DNA of 64,000 bases from positions 1 to 64,000 of the forward strand of contig NZ_VUNS01000014.1 of the NCBI RefSeq assembly GCF_009695545.1, in the 5' to 3' direction. A program made the position numbers and the translations under genes. The notes beneath the pieces were generated by a model, which saw only the letters and a program-made list of their open reading frames with translations, was not told the origin of the DNA and made no database searches. Source of the DNA: Victivallis lenta. Its GTDB lineage: Bacteria; Verrucomicrobiota; Lentisphaeria; Victivallales; Victivallaceae. Of the stretch, positions 15,275 through 23,090 are shown piece after piece (position 1 is the stretch's first letter; each line of letters opens with the position of its first letter).

Positions 15275-16539
15275 CGCGCGAGCTTCTGCGGTTTCAGCGG
15301 CGGAGCGGTTTCCGCCCCGCCTTCGTCGATCCGGCCGAGCCGAAGCTCGTCGAGTTCGCCTCCGAGCTTCTGGCCGCCTACGAGGGCGCGGTCGGGTCGC
15401 GGATGCGCCGGGCCGAGCAGGAAGAGCTGGTCGATGTTCTGCTGAAGGGCGCGCGCGACCCGAAACTGGCAGCCGGACTCAACAAGCTGATTCTCGACCG
15501 CTGTTCGTTCGACCCTGTGCGTTCCGTCGATTATCCGGCTGAGCGCCGGAGACTGTTCGAAGCGGCCGCCGCGGCGCTTCCGGGCGCCGGCGGCAGCATC
15601 GAAGCCTACCGCGAAGCGCTGCTGGCCCGGGAAGGGGCCGGAGAGTTCATGGCCTCCGACATCTACGGGGATTTGCCGGACAACGAGCGGCTGACCGGCT
15701 GGCGGCCGCTCTATCCGGCCGAACTTCTGCACCGCTACAATATCGCCCTGGTGCAGGGGCTGCTTGTCTATGCGGACGATCTCGAGGTGACGGCGGCGGA
15801 TTCGAATCCGGCCGAACTGCGGCGGCTCTTCAAATATCTGCGCTTTTTCCGGCTGCTGGCCGAGATCCGCCGTCTGAAGCCGAAAGGGAAGGGGAAGGTT
15901 GCGGTCGGCATGAAGATATCGGGGCCGTTTTCGATCTTTGCGAACACCCGCAAATATGCGCTTCAGCTCGCCGCGTTTTTTCCGGCCCTGGTCAATCTGG
16001 AGAGCTGGAGCCTTTCGGCGGAGATCAGGCTCGACGGGCGCGCCGGGGCGCTGAAGCTCGACCAGGGCTGCGGCCTCGTTTCGCACTACCGGAACTTCTC
16101 AAGCTATGTGCCGGAGGAGATCCGGATGTTTCACAAGCTCTTCAGAGAGCAGGTGTCCGACTGGAAGATCGTCGGCGAATCGCCGTTCCTCGACGGCGGC
16201 GGGCAGGAGATCGTCTTTCCGGATCTGTCGTTCCGGCGCGAGGCCGACGGGCGCACGATTCACCTGGAGCTGTTCCACCGCTGGCACCGCGGCCAGCTCG
16301 ACCGGCGGCTTGCGCTTCTGGAGCAGAAGCCCGACATGCAGCTGCTGGTCGGCGTCGACCGCGCTCTGGCCGACGATGCGGCGTGGAAGGTTCTGGAAAC
16401 GGACCATCCGGCACTGGCCGGACGGCTGTTCCGCTTCCGGGACTTTCCCGGCGTCGACCGGGTCCGGCGCGTGCTCGACGCGTTTGCAGAAACCAATTCC
16501 GGGGAGAAAAAGAGATGCAGAAAAAGTATGCGAACCTGA
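15268..16539 (+). CDS. DUF790 family protein (Bax1-like nuclease)
   Basis: A 423-residue protein recognised as DUF790 by its start MLTRELLRFQRRSG and overall layout. DUF790 includes archaeal Bax1, the structure-specific nuclease that pairs with the XPB helicase. The C-terminal third has a PD-(D/E)xK-like pattern: FPDLSFRR (Asp, about residue 320), then IHLELFHRWHRGQL (Glu, about 335), followed by VGVDRAL, in line with nuclease domains of the family. No signal peptide is found. It overlaps the upstream phosphatase by 7 bases and the downstream phosphodiesterase by 25, so it is tightly embedded in a three-gene operon. No XPB-type helicase is in the window. A DNA-repair nuclease role is inference from the family. 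Confidence 0.72.
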   Translation: MLTRELLRFQRRSGFRPAFVDPAEPKLVEFASELLAAYEGAVGSRMRRAEQEELVDVLLKGARDPKLAAGLNKLILDRCSFDPVRSVDYPAERRRLFEAAAAALPGAGGSIEAYREALLAREGAGEFMASDIYGDLPDNERLTGWRPLYPAELLHRYNIALVQGLLVYADDLEVTAADSNPAELRRLFKYLRFFRLLAEIRRLKPKGKGKVAVGMKISGPFSIFANTRKYALQLAAFFPALVNLESWSLSAEIRLDGRAGALKLDQGCGLVSHYRNFSSYVPEEIRMFHKLFREQVSDWKIVGESPFLDGGGQEIVFPDLSFRREADGRTIHLELFHRWHRGQLDRRLALLEQKPDMQLLVGVDRALADDAAWKVLETDHPALAGRLFRFRDFPGVDRVRRVLDAFAETNSGEKKRCRKSMRT

Positions 16540-17297
16540 CGGAACTCCACAAGGATCGGGATCATGTGATCCTGACCGCGCACCGCGGCGCTTCGGCCGA
16601 TTGCCCGGATAACACGCTGCCGGCCTTCGAACGGGCGGTTGCGGCCGGGTGCGACCTCATCGAATTCGACCTGCGCGCGAGCAGCGAGGGGATTCCGATC
16701 GTTCTGCACGATGCGACGCTCGACCGCACTACGAACGGGAAGGGCGAACCAGAGAAGCTGACGCTGGCCGAAATCAAGCGCCTCAATGCTTCTTATGCGG
16801 TCGGGGCGGAGCGCTTCGACGAGCCGCGGATGGAAGGCGTAACCGTTCCGACTTTCGAGGAGGTGCTGGCGGCATTTTCACGCCGGACGCTGATGAATAT
16901 CCAGATCTATGCGAAATCCGACGATGTCCTGCGCGAGATCTGCCGGCTCTATCGCGCTTACGGGATGTACGACCGCGGCTATCTGTCAATCAACAACCGC
17001 GAGCAGTTCGACCGGGTGCGCGAACTCGATGCCGGAATCGAAATCTGTTTCCTGCCGGGCTGGGAGAACCGTTCGACCCCCGAGGCGCTGCGGCTCTGCC
17101 GCGAACTCGGCTGCCGCTTCGTGCAGCCGGTCAGGGAGACGGTGACCGCCGGAACGGTCGCGCTCTGCCGCGAGCTCGGACTGCGTGAGAACCTGTTTTT
17201 CTGCGACGATCCGGCCGAAGCGGTCCGGCTCGCCCGGGAAGGCGTGCGCGGATTTCTGACCAACCGGATCACGGCGATGGCGCCGATTCGATATTAA
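16515..17297 (+). CDS. Glycerophosphodiester phosphodiesterase family protein
   Basis: A 260-residue GDPD-family protein: TAHRGASADCPDNTLPAFE (His-Arg and the Glu/Asn neighbourhood, about residues 20-38), GCDLIEFDLRAS (Glu and Asp metal ligands) and IPIVLHDATLDRTTNGKG (catalytic His, about 63). The C-terminal half completes the barrel and ends with GVRGFLTNRI. Such enzymes hydrolyse glycerophosphodiesters to glycerol-3-phosphate and an alcohol. There is no signal peptide, so it is cytoplasmic. GGAGAAAAAGAG precedes the ATG at 16515, which lies inside the end of the DUF790 gene. Confidence 0.86.
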   Translation: MQKKYANLTELHKDRDHVILTAHRGASADCPDNTLPAFERAVAAGCDLIEFDLRASSEGIPIVLHDATLDRTTNGKGEPEKLTLAEIKRLNASYAVGAERFDEPRMEGVTVPTFEEVLAAFSRRTLMNIQIYAKSDDVLREICRLYRAYGMYDRGYLSINNREQFDRVRELDAGIEICFLPGWENRSTPEALRLCRELGCRFVQPVRETVTAGTVALCRELGLRENLFFCDDPAEAVRLAREGVRGFLTNRITAMAPIRY

Positions 17298-17312
17298 ATG
17301 ATCGAAGTGAGC

Positions 17313-17341
17313 TTGCAAAAGGTGCAATTCCGTGATATTTT
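17313..17341 (+). promoter_or_regulatory. Sigma-70 type promoter of serC
   Basis: TTGCAA (17313-17318), a 17-base spacer and TATTTT (17336-17341) lie 42 bases upstream of serC in an otherwise empty gap. Confidence 0.55.
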
Positions 17342-17383
17342 AATAAGAACACGCTCTAAACAATTTCAGGAGGGTTCATCAAC

Positions 17384-18466
17384 ATGAAGATCTATAACTT
17401 TGCGGCCGGTCCGGCGATGCTGCCGAAGGCGGTCATGGAAAAGGCCCAGGCCGAATTCACCAACTATCAGAACAGCGGCAGCGGACTTATGGAACTCTCC
17501 CACCGCGGCAAGCTTTTCGAGCCGGTTCTGGCCCGTGCCGAGGCGAATGTCCGCGAACTTCTGAACGTCTCCGACGATTATGCTGTGCTGTTCATTCAGG
17601 GCGGCGCGAGCATGCAGTTCGCGATGCTGGCGATGAACTTCCTGAACGGCGGCGTCGCCGATTACGTCGACACCGGCGTCTGGAGCTCGAAGGCGCTGAA
17701 GGAAGCGAAGATGTTCGGTTCGGTCAACGTCGTCGCGTCGAGCAAGGAGACGAAGTACGATCATATTCCGGCCGAGTCCGAGTGGAAGCGCACGGCCGAC
17801 GCGGCTTATCTGCACATCACGAGCAACAATACGATCGCCGGCACCCGCTTCACGAAGCTGCCGAAGCCGACGCCGGGTGTGCCGATGCTTTCGGACATGT
17901 CGAGCGACATCATGTCCCGTCCGTTCGATATCAATGACTTCGGCATGGTTTACGCCGGCGCCCAGAAGAACCTCGGGCCCTCCGGCATGGCGCTGGTGAT
18001 TCTCCGCAAGGATCTTGCGGCCCGCACCGACGACAGCAAGGTTCCGACCATGCTGCGTTACAGCACCTACATCGAGAACGATTCGATGTTCAATACGCCG
18101 CCGACCTTCGCAATCTACATGCTCGCGCTGGTGACTGACTGGGTCAGGGAGCAGGGCGGCCTCGCGGCGATGGAGAAGATCAACGAGGAGAAGGCGGCCT
18201 ATCTGTACGATTTCCTCGACAACTCCTCCTTCTACAAGAGCCCGGTGGCGAAGGCGGATCGTTCGATCATGAACGTCGTTTTCCGCACGCCGAGCGAAGA
18301 GCTCGACGCCGCTTTCGTGAAGGAAGCGAAGGAGAACGGTCTGACCGAGCTGAAAGGCCACCGTCTCGTCGGCGGCTGCCGCGCGAGCATCTACAATGCG
18401 ATGCCGATCGAAGGCGTCAAGGCGCTGGTCGAATTCATGAAGAAGTTCGAGCTGGCCAACAAGTAA
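17384..18466 (+). CDS. serC: Phosphoserine aminotransferase
   Basis: A 360-residue PLP enzyme of serine (and pyridoxine) biosynthesis that converts 3-phosphohydroxypyruvate and glutamate to phosphoserine. Diagnostic features: NFAAGPAMLP at the start, LMELSHRGKLF, FIQGGASMQFAMLAMN (phosphate-binding), DMSSDIMSRPFD and the PLP lysine in YAGAQKNLGPSG (about residue 195). Length matches the family. AGGAGG upstream supports the start. It stands alone between its own promoter and a strong terminator. Confidence 0.96.
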   Translation: MKIYNFAAGPAMLPKAVMEKAQAEFTNYQNSGSGLMELSHRGKLFEPVLARAEANVRELLNVSDDYAVLFIQGGASMQFAMLAMNFLNGGVADYVDTGVWSSKALKEAKMFGSVNVVASSKETKYDHIPAESEWKRTADAAYLHITSNNTIAGTRFTKLPKPTPGVPMLSDMSSDIMSRPFDINDFGMVYAGAQKNLGPSGMALVILRKDLAARTDDSKVPTMLRYSTYIENDSMFNTPPTFAIYMLALVTDWVREQGGLAAMEKINEEKAAYLYDFLDNSSFYKSPVAKADRSIMNVVFRTPSEELDAAFVKEAKENGLTELKGHRLVGGCRASIYNAMPIEGVKALVEFMKKFELANK

Positions 18467-18481
18467 TCTTCGGCATGGCTG

Positions 18482-18516
18482 CAAAAGCCCGGCTGTTTCA
18501 GGCAGCCGGGCTTTTG
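18482..18516 (+). terminator. Intrinsic terminator after serC
   Basis: A 14-bp perfect stem CAAAAGCCCGGCTG / CAGCCGGGCTTTTG with a 7-base loop lies 15 bases after the stop. The 3' arm supplies the T-rich end; on the minus strand it would serve the convergent nitroreductase gene as well. Confidence 0.85.
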
Positions 18517-18572
18517 TGTGTCGCCTTGCGGGATTGCCCCGGCGGACGGGGCAAGTGTGAAAGACGTTGCGA

Positions 18573-19193
18573 TCACCAGGTTTCGGCATGAAGCCGGGCA
18601 GAGAATGGAATATCCTGCTGTTGAATGATTCTGGCGTCCGGGGCCGAGTACCCTGCGGCAAGGTAGCACGGCATCCGGTAGCCCTCCGGCGCATGGATCG
18701 TTTTCAAGACGTAAGCCTCCTCATTCATGATCGGAATGCGCAATGCACAGCTCAGGCCTTCGGCGGTCGCGGCCAGCAGGATATTCTGAATCAGGCACCA
18801 GATCGATGCGAATGAATTCAGGGAACTGATGTCTCGCGGCGCCATCAGATCGGTTCCGCCCCGAAAGAGCGGCAGAATCAGGCACCGGCTTTGCGAAAGC
18901 ATCTTCACCTGCTTCGGAAGTGCATCGTAATACATGGACTTCTGGCATTCCGTCGCCGTCTCCCAGTGATTGATGATGTCTGTCTGGACTTCCGCGCCGC
19001 TGTTGACGTGTTTCAGCACTTCGGCGATGCGCTTCGGGTCGCGGAGGACAACGAAGTGCCAGTCGCGCGCATGATCATGCGATGGAGCTTTCACTCCGGC
19101 TTCCAGAATGCGGTTCAGTACATCATCCGGTACGCGTTTGGTCGAGAAGTCGCGAACGGTACGGCGTTTCTGAATGGCTTCATAGAGTTCCAC
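18573..19193 (-). CDS. Nitroreductase family protein
   Basis: A 206-residue FMN-dependent nitroreductase-fold protein: YEAIQKRRTVRDF (FMN phosphate-binding Arg-Arg/Ser pattern), a VKAPSHDHARDWHFVVL segment that contacts FMN, and the later NILLAATAEGLSCALR helix. Members reduce nitro groups, flavins or quinones with NAD(P)H. The start is a GTG with AAAGGA about ten bases upstream. A candidate promoter lies at 19304-19332, leaving a leader of about 110 bases. No partner genes are adjacent, and the physiological substrate is unknown. Confidence 0.85.
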   Translation of the reverse strand: MELYEAIQKRRTVRDFSTKRVPDDVLNRILEAGVKAPSHDHARDWHFVVLRDPKRIAEVLKHVNSGAEVQTDIINHWETATECQKSMYYDALPKQVKMLSQSRCLILPLFRGGTDLMAPRDISSLNSFASIWCLIQNILLAATAEGLSCALRIPIMNEEAYVLKTIHAPEGYRMPCYLAAGYSAPDARIIQQQDIPFSARLHAETW

Positions 19194-19303
19194 GGTGAAA
19201 TCCTTTCCTGGTTTATGATTGTGTCCGGTTCAGCTTGTTTCCGCAACTCTCCGGTACGCGGTGCTGCTGATATCTGTTTCGATATGGTTTGTTTCTGTAT
19301 AAT

Positions 19304-19332
19304 AAATTACTATATAGAAGTATATTTGTCAA
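19304..19332 (-). promoter_or_regulatory. Candidate promoter of the nitroreductase gene
   Basis: On the minus strand a perfect TTGACA (19327-19332), a 17-base spacer and a weaker TAATTT (19304-19309). It lies in the AT-rich part of the 287-base gap 19194-19480, which otherwise holds nothing recognisable. Confidence 0.45.
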
Positions 19333-19480
19333 GTGTTTTCGGAAAGATTTGTTGAAACAGCCGCGATCGGAACGGCCGGTTGAAAAAATCCTGCCGCAAT
19401 GCTAAATTACCTTCGGGCCGAAACTTGCGGCGGTGCGGGGAAAGTGCCTCCTGGGCAACATTCAGAGGAGCTGTGCAAAT

Positions 19481-19882
19481 ATGAAACTGGGAGCGATCGT
19501 GATGGACTGCGGGAATGCCGAGGCGCTGGCCGATTTTTATGCGGAATTTCTCGGATGGGATAAGAGTGTTCAGGAGACCGCCGAAGACCGCTGGGTGATC
19601 GTCAATGATCCGGCCATGAAGAATACGCCGCTGGTGTTTCAGGAGGTTTCCGGATATCAATCTCCGGTATGGCCGGCGGAGACCGGACGACAGCAGCAGA
19701 TGACCCATCTGGATTTTTATGTGGGCTCGCCGGAGGAATTGGAGGAAAAAAGCCGTCTCGCCGAGCGTTGCGGTGCGAAGTTGGCTCCGGTGCAATTTTC
19801 CGGGGACTGGCGGGTGTTCCTCGATCCGGCCGGTCATCCATTCTGCCTGATTCCGATTCCGGCGGAAATGATGAAACTGTGA
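19481..19882 (+). CDS. VOC family protein (glyoxalase/bleomycin-resistance fold)
   Basis: A 133-residue single-copy vicinal oxygen chelate protein: GAIVMDCGNAEALADFYAEFLGW at the start of repeat one (no usual metal His in this strand), then MTHLDFYVGSPEELEE (His, second module) and DPAGHPFCLIP at the end. Family roles range from glyoxalase to antibiotic binding and dioxygenase; nothing here decides. The start at 19481 is chosen because GAGGAG lies 14 bases upstream and homology begins at this Met, although the frame is open 16 codons further. It stands alone. Confidence 0.8.
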   Translation: MKLGAIVMDCGNAEALADFYAEFLGWDKSVQETAEDRWVIVNDPAMKNTPLVFQEVSGYQSPVWPAETGRQQQMTHLDFYVGSPEELEEKSRLAERCGAKLAPVQFSGDWRVFLDPAGHPFCLIPIPAEMMKL

Positions 19883-20232
19883 TTGGGCGAAGGGCTCGCT
19901 TCGCATTGCGGTACCGTTCCTTCCGGAAAGCGTATCATTGCTTCTGATTGTTTTTCCGTTCCGGTCTGTCGGTATTCTTCGCATTTCTTCTGCATTTCCT
20001 TCTCTGTGTCTATCGTGTGAAATGCTTTTCAGGCATGTCATGTTATTGAAAATAAGTATTTGCTATTTTCGTATCCTGTTGTAAATTGAATCTCAGGGAA
20101 AGCGAAAGGAGGTGGTACGCTTGAAAGGAGTTCCGGCAGAGGAGCTTCCGCATCACCTCCGAAGCTTTTGGACGACGGGTCCTGAATACCGGGGCCGAAG
20201 AAACGGCAAGTTTGGAACATAGGAATCTGGAT
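19883..20232. other. 350-base gap with an unassigned inverted repeat
   Basis: No gene is seen here. GGAGGTG (20108-20114) and CACCTCC (20154-20160) form a 7-base inverted repeat spaced 39 bases apart, upstream of the alpha/beta hydrolase gene. It could fold in the leader RNA and hide a Shine-Dalgarno-like AAGGAGG, but the real ribosome site of the gene lies further down. TTGAAA at 20046 and AT-rich sequence to 20090 may contain the promoter, but no convincing -10 box was found. Confidence 0.3.
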
Positions 20233-21330
20233 ATGCAAAAGAAAACGATTGCTCTTCTGGCCGGCATGCTGCTGTCTGCCGCTGTTCTTCACGCAGAAAA
20301 TCAAAGGACGAAAATCATGAACAATGCCATTACTCCCCGAAAACTCGAACTCACGCAGGAGTGGGACAAAACCTTTCCGAAAAGCGATCGGGTGAACCAT
20401 CGCAAGGTCACGTTCGTCAACCGTTACGGCATCACGCTGGCGGCGGATCTGTATGAGCCGAAAAACGCGGACGGCAAATTCGCCGCCGTCGCCGTGAGCG
20501 GTCCGTTCGGAGCGGTCAAGGAACAGTGCAGCGGACTCTATGCCCAGACTCTGGCGGAACGCGGTTTCCTTACGATCGCCTTCGATCCGTCGTTCACGGG
20601 CGAGAGCGGCGGCATCCCGCGCCGGATGGCTTCGCCGGATATCAATACCGAGGATTTTCAGGCTGCGGTTGATTTTCTCTCCACCCGGCCGAACGTCGAT
20701 CCCGAACGGATCGGCATTCTCGGCATCTGCGGCTGGGGCGGTCTCGCGTTGAATGCGGCGGCGCTGGATACACGGATCAAGGCCGTGGTCGCCTCCACGA
20801 TGTACGACATGAGCCGTGTGAGCGCAAACGGGTATTTCGACGCCGCCGATAACGAAAAATCCCGCCATGAAATGCGGCGGAAACTGAATGCGCAGCGCAC
20901 AAAGGAATATGCGCAGGGATTTTACGAACAGGGCGGCGGAGTGGTCGAACCGCTCCCCGCGGATGCGCCGGAATTCGTGAAGGATTATTACGACTATTAC
21001 AAGACGCCGCGCGGTTACCACGAGCGGTCGGGAAATTCCAATGACGGCTGGACGGTGACGGGCACGATGTCGTTCCTGAATCAGCCGATTCTCGCGTACT
21101 CCAGGGAGATCCGGGCGGCGGTGCTGCTGATTCACGGCGAGAAGGCGCATTCGCGCTATTTCAGCGAGGACGCCTACCGGGACATGTCCTCCTACACGGA
21201 CTATCGCGACAACAAGGAGCTGCTGATCGTCCCCGGAGCGTCCCATACCGATCTTTATGACGGCGGCGGCAGAAACGCGATTCCGTTCGACAGGCTCGAA
21301 CGGTTTTTCGGCGAGCACCTGAAAAAGTAA
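20233..21330 (+). CDS. Secreted alpha/beta hydrolase (dienelactone hydrolase-like)
   Basis: A 365-residue protein with a signal peptide (residues 1-22, KKTIALLAGMLLSAAVLHA) and an alpha/beta hydrolase domain: YGITLAADLYEP strand pair, FDPSFTGESGG, the nucleophile elbow GILGICGWGG (about residues 168-177) in which the nucleophile position is Cys rather than Ser, as in dienelactone hydrolases, then LLIHGEKAHS and the catalytic-His segment PGASHTDLYD near the end. A secreted esterase or hydrolase is likely. The start at 20233 is chosen because it begins the signal peptide and has TAGGAA upstream. It is convergent with the sigma-54 activator gene. Confidence 0.78.
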   Translation: MQKKTIALLAGMLLSAAVLHAENQRTKIMNNAITPRKLELTQEWDKTFPKSDRVNHRKVTFVNRYGITLAADLYEPKNADGKFAAVAVSGPFGAVKEQCSGLYAQTLAERGFLTIAFDPSFTGESGGIPRRMASPDINTEDFQAAVDFLSTRPNVDPERIGILGICGWGGLALNAAALDTRIKAVVASTMYDMSRVSANGYFDAADNEKSRHEMRRKLNAQRTKEYAQGFYEQGGGVVEPLPADAPEFVKDYYDYYKTPRGYHERSGNSNDGWTVTGTMSFLNQPILAYSREIRAAVLLIHGEKAHSRYFSEDAYRDMSSYTDYRDNKELLIVPGASHTDLYDGGGRNAIPFDRLERFFGEHLKK

Positions 21331-21361
21331 ACCGGCCTGAGAGCTTATTCAGGGATAGGCT

Positions 21362-22879
21362 CTAAGACCGGGGAGTTTCCCCGGCCAGGTAACGCGCGAC
21401 GGTGCGGCGGTCGAGCCCGAGCTGCCCGGCGGCTTTGAGACGGCTGCCGGAGCGGCGGACCGCGACTTTCACATAGAGGCGCATGAGCTCCTCGGCCGTC
21501 AGGCCGCAGCGTCCGAGAGCGTTTTCCAGCTCGGTGCCGCCGCTCTGCTGTGCATCTCCCGGCGTGTAGCAGCCCCGGATTACGAGATTGCGGACGCACT
21601 GCTCGAGTTCGCGTACATTGCCGGGCCACGGGTAAGCGCTGCCGAGATTGCGGACGATCCACTCCATCGCTTCAGGCACGAAGCGTTTCGCTTCCTCCTC
21701 GCCGAGCAGCCGTGCCGCGGTGATGTCGACGAATTTTTCGAGTTCGCCCGGTTCCCCGCCGGTCAGGTCGCGCAACGGAACCGTGCGGATCACGTCGCTG
21801 CACAGCCGGTAATAAAGGTCGTGACGGAACACGCCCTCGCGGCACGCCCCGGCGAGGTCGCGGTTGGTCGCGGCGATGATTTTGCCGGCGAATTCGCGCT
21901 CGGCATTGTCTCCGAGCCGCTGGAAACGGCGGGTCTGGAGCACGCGCAGCAGCTTGACCTGCACTTCGGCGTTGATTTCGCCGATTTCATCGAGCAGGAC
22001 CGCGTCGGAGGGATCGCACGCTTCGAGGTAGCCGATCCGGTCCGCCAGCGCTCCGGTGTAGGCTCCTTTGCGATGGCCGAAGAGTTCCGACTCCAGCATG
22101 GTCTGCGGCAGGGCGGAAAGGTGGACCGGCCGGAAGCAGTCCGGGTAGGCGGTACGGAATTTCCGGCTTTTCGCATCGAACGGAATATACTGCGAAAGCG
22201 CGATCGCCCGGGCGACCAGCTCCTTGCCGGTGCCGGATTCGCCGGTGATCAGCGTGTTGATCTCCTGCATGCGGTCGTAGAGCGCGCGGTGGTAGCGGTA
22301 GATATCCACTGTGAAGAGCGACTGCCAGATTCCGGCGCGCAGCTTGCCGGCTTCGAGCGTGCCGCCGATGATGAAATCGAAGATGTGGTGGAAGGCGCGG
22401 TGGATCTGGAAGTAGATCGCAAATGTCCGCTCCGGGTCGTAGCTGCACCGGAGTCTCCGGCCGGGCCGGGAGAGGAAATGGTCGAAGTCGGCAGCGAACT
22501 TTTCGTAGCAGTCGAAACGGGTCTCCTCCGGATTCCGCAGCATCTGCCCGGTCATCTCCGCGCGGTATTTTTCGAACAGGTGGTAGATGACCACCGGTTC
22601 GGCGATGTCCCGGGCGCGGGCGTCGAGTTCGACACCGGGCGCATCGGCGCGCCGGCGCAGCTCAAGCGCCCAGTGTTCGACGAGCCGGCCGAGCTCGGCG
22701 ACGTCTTCGCGGGTGCCGCGCAATCCGTCGTGCATGTTCCAGACCCGGCGTTCCGGGGCAGGGGGACGGCCGAGGATGATCTCCTCGAGCTCGAGTCGTT
22801 CCGGGGTGAACGGATTCGTATAATTGAGCTTCCCGATCGCCCGCAGCAGCGGCGCTTCGGCTTCGGTGTACAGTTTCAT
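21362..22879 (-). CDS. Sigma-54 dependent transcriptional activator (AAA+ enhancer-binding protein)
   Basis: A 505-residue bacterial enhancer-binding protein. The first 200 residues form an unrecognised N-terminal sensory region with no receiver, GAF or PAS signature. The AAA+ domain follows: Walker A GESGTGKE (about residue 217), the sigma-54 contact loop GAYTGA (usually GAFTGA; Tyr is tolerated in the family), Walker B VLLDEIGEI, and YPWPGNVRELEQ near 425. A C-terminal Fis-type helix-turn-helix (AAGQLGLDRRTVARYL) ends the protein. GAGAGGA upstream supports the start at 22879. It is divergent from the VIT-vWA gene, whose promoter is a perfect sigma-54 site, and two direct repeats lie between them. 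It is therefore very probably the dedicated activator of that operon, and perhaps autoregulated. Confidence 0.9.
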   Translation of the reverse strand: MKLYTEAEAPLLRAIGKLNYTNPFTPERLELEEIILGRPPAPERRVWNMHDGLRGTREDVAELGRLVEHWALELRRRADAPGVELDARARDIAEPVVIYHLFEKYRAEMTGQMLRNPEETRFDCYEKFAADFDHFLSRPGRRLRCSYDPERTFAIYFQIHRAFHHIFDFIIGGTLEAGKLRAGIWQSLFTVDIYRYHRALYDRMQEINTLITGESGTGKELVARAIALSQYIPFDAKSRKFRTAYPDCFRPVHLSALPQTMLESELFGHRKGAYTGALADRIGYLEACDPSDAVLLDEIGEINAEVQVKLLRVLQTRRFQRLGDNAEREFAGKIIAATNRDLAGACREGVFRHDLYYRLCSDVIRTVPLRDLTGGEPGELEKFVDITAARLLGEEEAKRFVPEAMEWIVRNLGSAYPWPGNVRELEQCVRNLVIRGCYTPGDAQQSGGTELENALGRCGLTAEELMRLYVKVAVRRSGSRLKAAGQLGLDRRTVARYLAGETPRS

Positions 22880-22913
22880 ATTCCTCTCCGTGTTTCCGGA
22901 ATACGATAGCATC

Positions 22914-22948
22914 TGTACATGAAATGTCAAGCGTTGTGCATAAAATGT
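22914..22948. promoter_or_regulatory. Two direct repeats 21 bp apart, candidate enhancer sites
   Basis: TGTACATGAAATGT (22914-22927) and TGTGCATAAAATGT (22935-22948) match at 12 of 14 positions and start 21 bp apart, two helical turns. Each contains a small ACAT/ATGT-like dyad. They lie about 85-115 bp upstream of the -24/-12 promoter, a usual distance for sites of a sigma-54 activator, and 35-69 bp upstream of the activator's own start codon. Confidence 0.65.
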
Positions 22949-23030
22949 TTTTCTCCGGATCGATGGCAGGAGAGACGATTCTTTGCCGATTCTTTTGGAT
23001 TCCAGATGGTTATGTGCTTGTCACCATATT

Positions 23031-23046
23031 TGGCACGCCGTTTGCT
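23031..23046 (+). promoter_or_regulatory. Sigma-54 (-24/-12) promoter of the VIT-vWA/rhomboid operon
   Basis: TGGCAC (23031-23036), five bases and TTGCT (23042-23046) match the TGGCAC-N5-TTGCW consensus exactly, with correct GG/GC spacing. The expected start near 23058 is 33 bases before the coding start. Confidence 0.88.
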
Positions 23047-23090
23047 GTTCTGTTGACAAGTTCCCGAAAAACAACAGAAAGGGTTGAACG

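Noticed and set aside
21331-21361. Terminator between the convergent alpha/beta hydrolase and sigma-54 activator genes
   Set aside because: AGAGC/GCTCT with outer CCGG pairs could fold, but stems are short and there is no T-run.
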